A stretch of DNA of 64,000 nucleotides from Marisediminitalea aggregata (GCF_900129565.1 NZ_FQWD01000001.1:1-64000), one strand, 5' to 3'; shown: positions 40,349 through 49,655, numbered from the stretch's first letter. Translations and numbers: made by a program. Notes: generated from the sequence alone by a model not told the origin.

Positions 40349-41230
40349 TTAGTCGAGTAGCGCCAGGGCGCCAAGCATACCGGACCGCGTGCCAAGCCCT
40401 GGTGTACAAATCACATCCTGTAATGATTTGCCCTCCGGGAACACCACATAATCGTTCAGTGTCTTCTCGGTTGCCGCCACAATTTTGTCGACGATACCCG
40501 GTTTCTGCATCACCCCACCGCCTAAAATAATTTTTTCTGCGCTCAGCACAACCATCAGGTTGTGACACATATTGCCGAGCACTTCCGCCAGTCCGTCCCA
40601 GGCTGGGTGGTCATCGTCAAACGTATCTGATGGTTGCGCCCAAATCTTGCCAAGTGCGGTACCCGATGCCAGGCCTTCCACGCAATTCGTGTGGAACGGG
40701 CAGGTGCCGGTGATCCCTGCAGGTGGTTGAACCAACATGTGTCCAATTTCAGGGTGAACCAAACCGTGCAGCGGTTTACCGTTAACAACGATCCCTCCGC
40801 CGACCCCTGTTCCTACAGTAACGTAAACGGCCACGCCAGCTCCTTGCGCTGCGCCCCAGCGATACTCGCCTAATGCCGCGCCGTTAACGTCGGTATCAAT
40901 AACGACTTCGCAGTCTAACGCGCTTGCCAGCGCATTCGCCAAATCGGTATTGCTCCAATGCGGCTTAGGGGTTTTCGTTATGTAACCGTAGGTCGGCGAA
41001 GCAGGATCTAAATCCAGTGGTCCAAAGCTGGCAATCCCCATTTTGCTAAAGGGATACCCAGCCGCGCGTTGTGCTGTAAAAAACGCTACCGTCGCAGACA
41101 GCGTTTCCTCCGGCGTGGTCGTTGGAATGCGAATTTCCGCGACGATCTCTTTGTCTGGCGTAACGATCGCACAGTTAAATTTGGTTCCACCCGCTTCAAT
41201 GACGGCGTAGTACGGATCAGTTAGCGCCAT
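40349..41230 (-). CDS. scrK: ROK-family fructokinase
   Basis: 293 residues. The ATG at 41230 follows GAGG; an upstream TTG is also in frame. Phosphate-binding EAGGTKFNCAIV lies near the N-terminus. The ROK signature with catalytic Asp (VIDTDVNGAALGEYRWGAAQG) and the zinc motif (HPEIGHMLVQ...CPFHTNCVEGLASG) are those of bacterial fructokinases. It overlaps the end of the MFS gene by 14 bases, and amylosucrase lies divergently beyond, so it most likely phosphorylates the fructose released from sucrose. The scrK name is by context. Confidence 0.9.
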   Translation of the reverse strand: MALTDPYYAVIEAGGTKFNCAIVTPDKEIVAEIRIPTTTPEETLSATVAFFTAQRAAGYPFSKMGIASFGPLDLDPASPTYGYITKTPKPHWSNTDLANALASALDCEVVIDTDVNGAALGEYRWGAAQGAGVAVYVTVGTGVGGGIVVNGKPLHGLVHPEIGHMLVQPPAGITGTCPFHTNCVEGLASGTALGKIWAQPSDTFDDDHPAWDGLAEVLGNMCHNLMVVLSAEKIILGGGVMQKPGIVDKIVAATEKTLNDYVVFPEGKSLQDVICTPGLGTRSGMLGALALLD

Positions 41231-42488
41231 ATTCGCTTGCCTCAATCTCTTCTAGTCGTTGTTGTGTAGGGTTAAAGATAAAATTCAGTAACAAGCCTAC
41301 AAATAGAATCGCTGCAAACACTGTTGCAACCATAAACCCATATTTGGCGTCGCCGCCGTTTGCATCACTTACCAGCCCCATGATGAAGGGACCTGCTGCC
41401 GCACCGGCTGCCGTGAAGAATAAAATTACCCCTGCCACACTGCCGTGCTGGTGTTTTGGGAAACAGCTTATCCCCTTTGAGTTAAACGTGGGATAGATCA
41501 CTGACATGAATATGCCCGTTAGCGGGAACAGATATAATGCGACTTGCTTGCCGCCCATTAACCCGCCGGCAAAACACACTACAATCGCGCCACTGAACAA
41601 CATCAGTACCAACGCCCAGTTGAAGTGGCTCATCATCCAAATGCCAACAAACCGGCCAAGTGCACGCAAGACAAAGAAAGCCGTTACCGAGTAAATTGCC
41701 AGCATTTGTGCACTGCCCTCGGCATAACAATCGTACGTTGCTTTGACACTGGTAGCATCACACACCAGGTAGCTAGGCATCCAAACATAAATAGCACTTT
41801 CAGCTGCAACGTACAGGAACGCGCCTAATGAGAAGCCCAGCGCATAGGGGTTTTTAAGCAGTTTTAAGCTCTGCATCAGCGAAACTTTTTCGGCTTCATC
41901 GGCATGGGACTGTTTATAAGACGGATACTTAACAAACAACGCAATGGTAATGAGCAAAGTACACACGCCACCAGCAATCACATACAGCCATTGCCAGGCT
42001 ACACCGGTGTGAATAAGGTAGGCGACAATCAGCGGGCCAATAATGGCACCGACACCGAAGAAGGCTTCCGCCCCGTTCATTGTGGCCGTATGCTGTTTGG
42101 TAGACGATGAAATATCACCAATCAGCGCCAGCGCGCCGGTTTTGAAAATACCAACTGCAATGCCCGACAATGTCATAAGACTCACTATCAACACAAAATC
42201 GTTAGCCACCATGAAGCTGTAACACGCCACACCAAATACGGCCAGTCCAAGAATGATCGTGTTCTTTCTGCCAAACTTGTCGGCTAAAAAGCCCAGAAAC
42301 AACCCGGACAACGCAATGCCCAGCATAGGCAAGGAGTGCATTAAACTGGCCTGTGCGTTGGTGACTGAAAAAGCCACTTTCACTTCTTTAATGATTTCGC
42401 CAACAGAGTCTGATGTCATGGCAAACATCATAAACATCAGATAAGTAAGCCAGCGAATATAGCGGCTATTGGAGTTTGAATCAGTCAT
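41217..42488 (-). CDS. MFS transporter, probable sucrose uptake
   Basis: 423 residues, twelve predicted membrane spans. The MFS loop motif is in LGFLADKFGRKNTIILG (between helices 2 and 3), and a cytoplasmic charged loop near residues 190-205 separates the halves. The substrate is inferred only from position: it is translationally overlapped with fructokinase and divergent from amylosucrase, so import of sucrose is the simplest reading. A fructose or glucose transporter would also fit. Confidence 0.85.
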   Translation of the reverse strand: MTDSNSNSRYIRWLTYLMFMMFAMTSDSVGEIIKEVKVAFSVTNAQASLMHSLPMLGIALSGLFLGFLADKFGRKNTIILGLAVFGVACYSFMVANDFVLIVSLMTLSGIAVGIFKTGALALIGDISSSTKQHTATMNGAEAFFGVGAIIGPLIVAYLIHTGVAWQWLYVIAGGVCTLLITIALFVKYPSYKQSHADEAEKVSLMQSLKLLKNPYALGFSLGAFLYVAAESAIYVWMPSYLVCDATSVKATYDCYAEGSAQMLAIYSVTAFFVLRALGRFVGIWMMSHFNWALVLMLFSGAIVVCFAGGLMGGKQVALYLFPLTGIFMSVIYPTFNSKGISCFPKHQHGSVAGVILFFTAAGAAAGPFIMGLVSDANGGDAKYGFMVATVFAAILFVGLLLNFIFNPTQQRLEEIEASEYGAN

Positions 42489-42809
42489 ACTTTTTGTCTC
42501 TACGTCTACAGCAAACCAAACATGGCCGCCTGCACTAAAGTTTAAACCATTTTACAATTTACAAACCGGCAACATTAAGATTTCACTTAATCAATTAACT
42601 TTATTTAAGAAATCATGTTTAAATTCAGTCGCATCCTCAGCAAACCTTGGCATTACAACAATTATTCTATGTAAAATTCTTGAAAATTTATCTTAATCGT
42701 TTAAGATTAAACGTAGCAAAACTGATAAATGCTGTAAACCAGTTTGTGAAACTTTTGTAAACTCTAGCCACCCGATGTGTTGGCAGGGTGACGCTTTGTG
42801 GAGAATCCA
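42489..42809. promoter_or_regulatory. Divergent control region of the sucrose locus
   Basis: 321 bases between the divergent transporter and amylosucrase genes. AT-rich, with no ORF. It contains one strong palindromic operator candidate (42690-42707), about 100 bases upstream of amylosucrase. A TTGTAAACTCTAGCC-type sequence nearer to amylosucrase might belong to its promoter, but no clear -35/-10 pair was fixed. Confidence 0.5.
42690..42707. promoter_or_regulatory. Candidate LacI-family operator
   Basis: ATCTTAATCGTTTAAGAT is an 18-base palindrome centred exactly on a CG step, with 8 of 9 position pairs symmetric. Even-length palindromes with a central CG are the hallmark of LacI/GalR-family operators. 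A sucrose-responsive LacI-type repressor would fit the flanking genes, but no such regulator is encoded in this window. Confidence 0.6.
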
Positions 42810-44762
42810 ATGAATTACGCGGCTTCGAGTGAACAATGCCTTCAACGCATTCTGGCAGGACTCGATCTTTCCTTTTTGTCTCAACGCGATGGCAAACTAT
42901 TCACTGCACGTCTTGAAGAGCATTTTGAAGCGCTATTCTCGCGGTATGTTGATGTTTATGGGCATCAGTACGACTGCTATTACCACCTTGAACAGTTGGT
43001 TCTCACCTTAGCCAAAGGCCTGAAACAGCGCTCAACCGATCTCAAACGCCTCGACAAAGCGCGCGTTGAAGAACAACAAGCCTGGTACAAAAACGAAAAT
43101 CAAATCGGTATGGCTTGCTATGTGGATTTACTGGGCCCGACGCTGAATGATCTCAAAGCCAAAATCCCATATTTCAAAAAGCTAGGGCTGACCTATCTTC
43201 ACCTGATGCCGTTGTACGATGCCCCCAAAGGCGACAGTGACGGCGGCTATGCGGTTTCAGATTACCGCAAGGTAAACCCATTACTGGGTTCAATGGAAGA
43301 CCTCGAATCATTGTCTAAAGCCTTGCGCGAAGCCGGTATAAACCTGGTATTGGATTTTGTATTTAACCATACGTCCGACGAGCACCGCTGGGCAGAAGCC
43401 GCATTAGCCGGCGACAAAACGTATCAGGATTATTATTACCTGTTTGACGACCGAACGGTGCCGGATCAATACGAACACACACTGCGAGAAATTTTCCCGC
43501 AAGTGCGTCGCGGTAGTTTTACCTGGAATGACACCATGCAGAAATGGGTGTGGACAACGTTCAACAGTTTCCAGTGGGATCTCAATTACTCGAACCCTGC
43601 CGTATTCAACGCTATCACTGATGAAATGTTGTTTCTTGCCAATATTGGCAGCGCAGCGTTACGCCTCGACGCATTGGCCTTTATCTGGAAAGACATGGGA
43701 ACCAATTGTGAGAACCAACCCAATGCACACAGGCTGATTCAGGCATTCAATTGCTGTCTGCAAATTGTCGCTCCTGCGGTTGTGTTTAAATCCGAAGCCA
43801 TTGTTCACCCGGATGAAGTGGTCAAGTACATCCACAAGAACGAATGTCAGCTGTCTTACAATCCGTTGCTGATGGCTCTGATCTGGAACTCTCTGGCTAC
43901 CCGTAAGACCCGTTTGCTCACTGCCTCTATGCAGAAGAGTTTTAGCATTCCTGACGACTGCACCTGGGTTAACTATGTGCGTTGTCACGATGACATCGGC
44001 TGGACCTTTGATGATGCTATTGCGCATCAGTTGGGTATCAACCCCTACGACCATCGCTATTTCCTGAATCAATTTTTTACCGGCCGATTTGACGGTTCTT
44101 ACGCTGACGGTGTGCCCTTCGCCGAAAATCCATCTAATGGCGACTGCCGGGTATGTGGGTCCCTGGCATCACTTTGTGGGTTGGAGGGCGCACTGACACG
44201 TAACGACCAACACGCGATCGACACTGCCATTCAGCGCATTATGCTGGTTCACGGTATCATCATGAGCATTGGCGGCATCCCACTGCTGTATTCGGGTGAC
44301 GAGCTAGGCATGTTGAACGACTACTCGTATCGCGATGATCCGGCAAAAGCCCATGACGATCGCTGGGTAAACCGCATCGCGGTTACCGACGATGATTTAG
44401 AAGGCGTAGATTTACCGGTAACCGATGCAGACTCACAGACACGGACTGTTCAAAAGCTGATTTTTGCAGGCTTGCAGAAGTTGATTCATTTACGCAAATC
44501 ACTTCCAGTTCTTGGCGCAGCAAGAACCCATATTCTGCACACCGACAACCAACATTGTTTTGCGTATTGTCGAGCAGCGGAGAATGGAGACAAGTTACTG
44601 GTTATTGTTAACTTTAGTGAACACGCGCAATCAGTAAACGCGTCGATACTCGACGTATTTAATGGTACGCCGGCAAAAGATCTGCTGTCTGAGCAAACGG
44701 TAACCAACGATCTACCTGTGGTGCTGGCGCCTTATCAACAGCGCTGGTTGGTTGTGCAATAA
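42810..44762 (+). CDS. ams: Amylosucrase (GH13)
   Basis: Converts sucrose to an alpha-1,4-glucan plus fructose. It has 650 residues from the ATG at 42810, which follows GTGGAG (an in-frame GTG lies 4 codons upstream). It closely resembles Neisseria polysaccharea amylosucrase: catalytic Asp287 (LRLDALAFIW), Glu329 (FKSEAIVHPDE) and Asp394 (CHDDIGW). The sucrose-pocket Asp is in SDGGYAVSDYR and the pairing Arg in HDDRWVNR. The segment WTTFNSFQWDLNYSNP is diagnostic. It is divergent from the transporter and fructokinase, which would import sucrose and use the released fructose. Confidence 0.95.
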   Translation: MNYAASSEQCLQRILAGLDLSFLSQRDGKLFTARLEEHFEALFSRYVDVYGHQYDCYYHLEQLVLTLAKGLKQRSTDLKRLDKARVEEQQAWYKNENQIGMACYVDLLGPTLNDLKAKIPYFKKLGLTYLHLMPLYDAPKGDSDGGYAVSDYRKVNPLLGSMEDLESLSKALREAGINLVLDFVFNHTSDEHRWAEAALAGDKTYQDYYYLFDDRTVPDQYEHTLREIFPQVRRGSFTWNDTMQKWVWTTFNSFQWDLNYSNPAVFNAITDEMLFLANIGSAALRLDALAFIWKDMGTNCENQPNAHRLIQAFNCCLQIVAPAVVFKSEAIVHPDEVVKYIHKNECQLSYNPLLMALIWNSLATRKTRLLTASMQKSFSIPDDCTWVNYVRCHDDIGWTFDDAIAHQLGINPYDHRYFLNQFFTGRFDGSYADGVPFAENPSNGDCRVCGSLASLCGLEGALTRNDQHAIDTAIQRIMLVHGIIMSIGGIPLLYSGDELGMLNDYSYRDDPAKAHDDRWVNRIAVTDDDLEGVDLPVTDADSQTRTVQKLIFAGLQKLIHLRKSLPVLGAARTHILHTDNQHCFAYCRAAENGDKLLVIVNFSEHAQSVNASILDVFNGTPAKDLLSEQTVTNDLPVVLAPYQQRWLVVQ

Positions 44763-45106
44763 CACCGAAAGTTTCACAATTGAAACTCGACAGCGGCGCG
44801 TAGAGCGACTTCCGTGCCGCTGTCGGTATCCTGCCTCCTATTTACGCTATTTGTCGTTAAAATAGTCAATATTCCCTCGCTTTTTCCTGCCACTGCTATA
44901 CTTGTAGAGTCATGTCCTTTCTGCAAAAAAATAAACCGACGTGTTAGTGAGAGAAGTCTCATATCCGTATCACTTACCCTTTGGATAGATTTATCTGCAA
45001 GGTAGATGAGCAGCACGAGCGAACAGCAGACCAGTGTTTGTTATGAAGTGTATTGGAATCGCTGGACAAGGATTAAATCTGCTAATGCAGAAAAGGAACG
45101 AAGCGC
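44763..45106. other. Gene-free interval after amylosucrase
   Basis: 344 bases without a convincing gene. Just after the amylosucrase stop are two hairpins: GTTTC/GAAAC around 44771-44786, and a perfect 10-bp stem CGACAGCGGC/GCCGCTGTCG (44788-44797/44816-44825), neither followed by a T tract. They may end the amylosucrase transcript. The rest presumably includes the promoter of the small zinc-ribbon gene. Confidence 0.4.
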
Positions 45107-45301
45107 ATGGGAATTTATAGTAATACGTTGCTGGAGTTTAGGTGTCCACTATGTGGCCACGTTAACGCAATTTCAGTCGACACGTTAAAAGATATGTACA
45201 AGGAACAACGGGAGCCCTGCCAGCAGTGTCATCAAATGCTGGAAATTATCCCTGCTAACGGCGTGAACGATCAAATCAACCTGATTGTGTCAGAAGCCTG
45301 A
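45107..45301 (+). CDS. Small zinc-ribbon-like protein
   Basis: 64 residues, preceded by AAGGAA at good spacing and followed by a strong terminator, so it is very likely a real gene. Two knuckles, CPLC (residues ~13-16) and CQQC (~38-41), are placed as in a four-cysteine zinc ribbon. The middle (ISVDTLKDMYKEQREP) is charged. No known function is recognised; nucleic-acid or protein binding is possible. Confidence 0.75.
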   Translation: MGIYSNTLLEFRCPLCGHVNAISVDTLKDMYKEQREPCQQCHQMLEIIPANGVNDQINLIVSEA

Positions 45302-45325
45302 TTATCCTCAAACTCTGAAAAACTA

Positions 45326-45354
45326 AAAAGGCCAGCTTGTAGCTGGCCTTTGTT
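45326..45354. terminator. Bidirectional Rho-independent terminator
   Basis: AAAAGGCCAGC-TTGTA-GCTGGCCTTT: 10 to 11 bp of perfect stem with a 5-base loop, A-rich on one side and T-rich on the other. It lies between the convergent zinc-ribbon gene and folE and can end both transcripts. Confidence 0.9.
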
Positions 45355-45372
45355 ATTATCTCTTTCAGTACG

Positions 45373-46056
45373 TTAAGAGAAAAACTCTCTTCTCAACTCG
45401 ACATCAGCAAGGAACTTTCCGCCCAGCGCTGATGTTTTGGTATATGACAAGCTGTCGCGAATACCACGCGCTTTCACACAGTAGTGTGTGGCATTAATAG
45501 CCACTGCCACATCTTCTGTACCAGTAAGAGTTTGCAGCGCAACCAGAACCTGTTGGGTTAGACGTTCTTGTACCTGGGGGCGCTGCGCAAAAAAGCCCAC
45601 TAAACGATTAATCTTAGACAAACCGATAACGGTGTCTTTCGGGATATAAGCAACCGATGCCGTACCGTCGATAGTAACGAAATGGTGTTCACACGTGCTG
45701 GTTAAGCTTACGTCGGACACATGCACTGGCTGACCCAGCTGCATTTTGTTTTCAATTTGGGTAATTTTTGGAAACTTACGGTAATCCAAACCTGAAAATA
45801 TTTCGTCCACGTACATTTTCGCAATGCGCAGTGGCGTCTCCGACAAACTATCGTCAGATAAATCCAGGCCCAGGGTTTCCATAATTTCGCGCATCGCACC
45901 TTCAATGCGTTGGCGCTTGGCTTCGTCGCTCAACCCTGTTTCAAGCATAGGTGTTTCAAGTCCCCGGGCAACCAGTGCCTCGTGAACCATCAACGCTTCT
46001 TTCGATATACCCAGCTTTACAGCGTCGCGTACAATTACCGCTTCTTTTGCTAACAT
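45373..46056 (-). CDS. folE: GTP cyclohydrolase I
   Basis: First step of tetrahydrofolate/pterin synthesis: GTP to dihydroneopterin triphosphate. The 227 residues align closely with E. coli Fol[27 protein letters not shown], the zinc-binding [46 protein letters not shown] and [11 protein letters not shown] (second zinc cysteine). The start could also be a few codons downstream. It is divergent from folM across 144 bases. Confidence 0.96.
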   Translation of the reverse strand: MLAKEAVIVRDAVKLGISKEALMVHEALVARGLETPMLETGLSDEAKRQRIEGAMREIMETLGLDLSDDSLSETPLRIAKMYVDEIFSGLDYRKFPKITQIENKMQLGQPVHVSDVSLTSTCEHHFVTIDGTASVAYIPKDTVIGLSKINRLVGFFAQRPQVQERLTQQVLVALQTLTGTEDVAVAINATHYCVKARGIRDSLSYTKTSALGGKFLADVELRREFFS

Positions 46057-46200
46057 TCAACCATTCCGTAATGACGACTTACACACCTTATACGACACAG
46101 ACAAGCAATCGGGATTACAATGACATGAAAAATTGTCATTAAAACGATCTGCAAACACGGTAGAGTCGTACTCAGTACCAAAAATAATCGGAGGTATTTT

Positions 46201-46908
46201 TTGTCTTTACCTATTCTTATTACCGGAGGCAGTCAACGCCTGGGCTTAGCCATTGCGCAAGATTTACTCTCCAGGGACCAACCGGTGATCATTACCTACC
46301 GTCGGTATAAACCCGCCGTAGACCAGCTCAAACAGGCTGGTGCAACCGTGTTGGAGGCGGATTTTAGCACTCAGGCAGGCATTTCGCGAGCAATTGACGA
46401 AATAAAACGCATTTGCAGTGGTTTGCGTGGAATTATCCACAATGCATCTGACTGGGCACCAGAAACCCCGGATCGCGATGCCGGTGAACTCATGCAGGAT
46501 ATGATGATGGTGCACACCAGCGCGCCGTATCAATTAAACCTTGCGCTCAAGGACTTATTGATTCAAAACAACGGCCTGACGGACATCATTCACATGACCG
46601 ATTTCGTGCAGGAAACCGGCAGCCAGAATCACATTGCGTACTCTGCCAGTAAAGCCGCGCTGCACAACCTGACGCTGTCGTTTGCACGTGTTTTTGCGCC
46701 CCATGTAAAGGTAAACAGCGTTGCCCCTTCCCTGGTGATGTTTAACGACGACGACAGTGAAGAATACCGCGCCGAAGCACTCACTAAAAACCTATTGGGT
46801 ATTGTACCCGGAGCCCAGGAAGCGGTAAAAGCCGTCAACTACCTGCTTGATGCCGACTATGTTACCGGCCAAACCCTGCATTTAAACGGTGGACGCAACC
46901 TTAAATAA
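46201..46908 (+). CDS. folM: Dihydromonapterin reductase
   Basis: SDR-family reductase making tetrahydromonapterin, with dihydrofolate reductase side activity. It has 235 residues. The start is TTG at 46201, supported by GGAGGT five bases upstream; no ATG fits. Motifs are LITGGSQRLGLAIAQDL, HNASDW (replacing NNAG), YSASKAALHNL with catalytic Tyr and Lys, and the C-terminal TGQTLHLNGGRNL. The folE neighbour supports the FolM assignment. Confidence 0.9.
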   Translation: MSLPILITGGSQRLGLAIAQDLLSRDQPVIITYRRYKPAVDQLKQAGATVLEADFSTQAGISRAIDEIKRICSGLRGIIHNASDWAPETPDRDAGELMQDMMMVHTSAPYQLNLALKDLLIQNNGLTDIIHMTDFVQETGSQNHIAYSASKAALHNLTLSFARVFAPHVKVNSVAPSLVMFNDDDSEEYRAEALTKNLLGIVPGAQEAVKAVNYLLDADYVTGQTLHLNGGRNLK

Positions 46909-46971
46909 CTGGTTCGAATAACAAGACACGGTATAATCAACACGTTATATTTCTTTATTACAGGAATAATT

Positions 46972-48021
46972 GTGAGTAACACCTTTATACCGGAATGGCA
47001 GGCCAGCGAAGCCGTGGTCCTTGCCTGGCCAAATGAGCAAACCGACTGGGCTCCCTGGCTCAGTGCCGTTCGCGAAACCTATTTGTCGATCATCCGCATT
47101 ATCAATGCCAGTGACGCAGGTGTCGTGTTGTTATGTCGCGAACAAGATATCCCTGATATCGAAGCGGCATTGCCTGAAGACGCGCGCGTTCTGTTAGTTG
47201 CCGCCCGGTACAATGACACCTGGGCCCGGGACTTTTCATTCTTAACCTGTGGCCCGCTTGACGCCCCCTTCCCGGTGGAATTCACCTTTAACGGCTGGGG
47301 CAACAAATTTAACGCCAGCCAGGATAACAAGCTGAATCAAACTTATCTGGCTCCGCTATGCCAACAGCCACTTCGCACCAGTGACGTGGTTGCTGAGGGC
47401 GGCGCGCTGGAAATTGATGCATCGGGTCATTTGCTTTCTACGGCCTCGTGCTTGTTTAACCCGCAGCGCAACGGCGACATGTCACTGGAAGCCTATCAGC
47501 AAACCTTTGCGCAGATGCTTGGCTATTCCGCGTTCACGGTATTGGAGCATGGCCATCTTGAAGGTGATGATACCGACGGTCACATTGATACTCTGGTACG
47601 GTTTACGCCGGAAGGCAACCTGGTTATTCAGGCTGCAGAAAACCGCCCGGAAGACAGTCATTATGCAGGCCTTCACGCACTGGTAGAGGAATGTAAAACC
47701 AAACTGCCCGGTCGTGAACTGTATTTACTGCCATTGCCCGACATGTATAGCGAAGACGGTGACCGACTGCCTGCGTCGTACGCAAACTACCTGATTTGTA
47801 ACCGCACTGTGCTGCTGCCGGTGTATCAGCAACCGGAAGATGCCGAAGCGGTTGAGGTTATGCAACGCGCGTTTCCGCATCACAACATTGTGCCGATAAA
47901 CTGTGCAACGCTGGTACAACAATATGGCAGCTTGCATTGTATTTCCATGCAAGTACCCTGTAACACATTCAAACCTGACGTAGTTCAACAACTGAGTAAA
48001 GGAGTGTCGCGATATGTCTGA
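46972..48021 (+). CDS. aguA: Agmatine deiminase
   Basis: Converts agmatine to N-carbamoylputrescine plus ammonia. 349 residues with a GTG start after AGGAAT. It belongs to the guanidino-group-modifying (peptidylarginine deiminase) fold: NDTWARDFSFLT, VVAEGGALEIDASG, HGHLEGDDTDGHIDTLVRF (catalytic acid and His) and the C-terminal catalytic cysteine in YGSLHCISMQVPCNT. It overlaps aguB by 8 bases, so the two are translationally coupled. Confidence 0.95.
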   Translation: MSNTFIPEWQASEAVVLAWPNEQTDWAPWLSAVRETYLSIIRIINASDAGVVLLCREQDIPDIEAALPEDARVLLVAARYNDTWARDFSFLTCGPLDAPFPVEFTFNGWGNKFNASQDNKLNQTYLAPLCQQPLRTSDVVAEGGALEIDASGHLLSTASCLFNPQRNGDMSLEAYQQTFAQMLGYSAFTVLEHGHLEGDDTDGHIDTLVRFTPEGNLVIQAAENRPEDSHYAGLHALVEECKTKLPGRELYLLPLPDMYSEDGDRLPASYANYLICNRTVLLPVYQQPEDAEAVEVMQRAFPHHNIVPINCATLVQQYGSLHCISMQVPCNTFKPDVVQQLSKGVSRYV

Positions 48022-48907
48022 GCGCATCTTAAAAGTGGGCCTGGTGCAACAAACGGTTGCCGACAACAACAAAGCCACCAACTGGAACAAGAGCGCCGAG
48101 CAAATTGCGAAACTGGCAGCCCAGGGCGCAGAATGTATTCTGCTTCAGGAACTGCACAGTACCTTGTATTTTTGCCAGGAAGAAGACACTAATGCGTTTG
48201 ATTTGGCTGAACCTATTCCGGGTCCGGCCACCGACTTCTTTGGTGAACTCGCAGAGAAACACAATATTGTGCTGGTGACTTCACTGTTTGAAAAGCGAGG
48301 TTCTGGCCTGTATCACAACACCGCCGTGGTGTTTGATCGCAGTAAAGAGATTGCAGGCAAATACCGCAAAATGCACATTCCGGATGACCCGGGTTTTTAC
48401 GAGAAATTCTATTTTACGCCGGGCGACATGGGCTTCGAGCCTATTCAAACCAGCGTAGGTAAACTGGGCGTCTTAGTATGCTGGGACCAATGGTATCCGG
48501 AAGCGGCTCGCCTCATGGCCATGAAAGGTGCCGATTTGCTGTTCTACCCAACCGCGATTGGCTGGGATATGACCGACACCGACGATGAGCGAGCGCGTCA
48601 ACACGGTGCATGGCACACCATTCAACGTGCACACGCGGTCGCTAACTCAGTCCCTGTGATTGTGGCCAATCGCGCTGGATTTGAACCCTCACCGGTAAAA
48701 GGCGACCCGGGTATCAAATTCTGGGGCCAAAGCTTTATTGCCGGTCCGCAGGGCGAGCTGCTGGCTCAGGCTGGCGTGGATGAAGAAACCACCTTGTTGG
48801 TGGATTTGGACATGTCCCGCACTGAGCAGGTAAAACGCATCTGGCCATACTTCCGTGACCGTCGTATTGACGCTTACGAAGACTTAACCAAACGCTGGCG
48901 CGACTAG
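48014..48907 (+). CDS. aguB: N-carbamoylputrescine amidase
   Basis: Hydrolyses N-carbamoylputrescine to putrescine, completing the agmatine route. 297 residues of the nitrilase superfamily. The catalytic Glu (ILLQELHSTLYF), Lys (KYRKMHIPDDPGFYEKFYFTPGD) and Cys (GVLVCWDQWYPEAARL) are all present. Its end is only 3 bases from the end of the convergent pdeM-like gene, leaving no room for a terminator between them. Confidence 0.96.
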   Translation: MSERILKVGLVQQTVADNNKATNWNKSAEQIAKLAAQGAECILLQELHSTLYFCQEEDTNAFDLAEPIPGPATDFFGELAEKHNIVLVTSLFEKRGSGLYHNTAVVFDRSKEIAGKYRKMHIPDDPGFYEKFYFTPGDMGFEPIQTSVGKLGVLVCWDQWYPEAARLMAMKGADLLFYPTAIGWDMTDTDDERARQHGAWHTIQRAHAVANSVPVIVANRAGFEPSPVKGDPGIKFWGQSFIAGPQGELLAQAGVDEETTLLVDLDMSRTEQVKRIWPYFRDRRIDAYEDLTKRWRD

Positions 48908-48910
48908 GAC

Positions 48911-49639
48911 CTAACTACCTGCAGGTAGCTGGTAAACCCTACCACGATAAAGCATCCAACACTGGCGCTCAGCGACGGGCGCCAATGTCACCATCACCGG
49001 GTCCTGTACCGACAATCCGCCGGTAAACTGCCCTAGCGCAGGCATCACCATAAGCGATGACGTAGCGACCAAACACTTTCCTCTCACTACACCTTTTTGC
49101 ATAGCCAACTGCCCTTTGGGATGAAAGTGTCCGACTATCTGACAATGATGTTCCAGTGCAGGATCGGGCTCATGGCACCCAATGAGGGACTTATCCGCAA
49201 TTGATACCTGCCAGTGTTCAACGACCTTACCTGCCACACTGTCGGGAATATCAGGGTCATGATTACCCACCACCCACACCCAGTCAGACACGCGTTGAGT
49301 AAGCGCCAACAATGCTTCGCTGTCCTGAAAAGTAATACGTGCAAATGCGCCGCGGTCGTGAAAACTGTCACCAAGACACACCACCGACGCTGGTTGATAG
49401 CGGTCGATTAACGCGGATAGAGCAGCCAGGGTAGCCCGGGAATCATACCGTGGGACGGGTGAGGCATACTGACTTAAGTAGCTGCCTTTTTCAAAATGCA
49501 GATCTGCCACCAGCAGGGTGTCGTTGGCGGGGCAATAAAGCGCACCTTTGCCATCCAGCACCCACACTGTACCGGCAAATCGAAACATTCCCGCGTATTT
49601 TTGTCTGACCAGACCGACCAGAGTATCAGGGTTAATCAA
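48911..49639 (-). CDS. pdeM: Ligase-associated metallophosphoesterase PdeM
   Basis: Manganese-dependent phosphoesterase/DNA endonuclease of the bacterial Lhr-MPE-Exo-ligase repair cluster. 242 residues; a shorter form starting at Met18 (MFRFAGTVW) would be closer to the usual N-terminus. Calcineurin-like metal motifs are ADLHFEKGSYLSQYASPVPRYD, CLGDSFHDRGAF, VVGNHDP and IVGHFHPKGQ. It lies 16 bases after the Lhr-like helicase gene on the same strand. Confidence 0.93.
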   Translation of the reverse strand: MINPDTLVGLVRQKYAGMFRFAGTVWVLDGKGALYCPANDTLLVADLHFEKGSYLSQYASPVPRYDSRATLAALSALIDRYQPASVVCLGDSFHDRGAFARITFQDSEALLALTQRVSDWVWVVGNHDPDIPDSVAGKVVEHWQVSIADKSLIGCHEPDPALEHHCQIVGHFHPKGQLAMQKGVVRGKCLVATSSLMVMPALGQFTGGLSVQDPVMVTLAPVAERQCWMLYRGRVYQLPAGS

Positions 49640-49655
49640 TCAACTTCCTTTGTGC

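Noticed and set aside
43659..44072. Antisense frame of 137 codons in amylosucrase
   Set aside because: No ribosome-binding site, and it lies wholly inside a well-conserved gene on the other strand.
46972..48907. Arginine deiminase/peptidylarginine deiminase virulence locus
   Set aside because: The coupled N-carbamoylputrescine amidase shows that the deiminase is the polyamine enzyme AguA.
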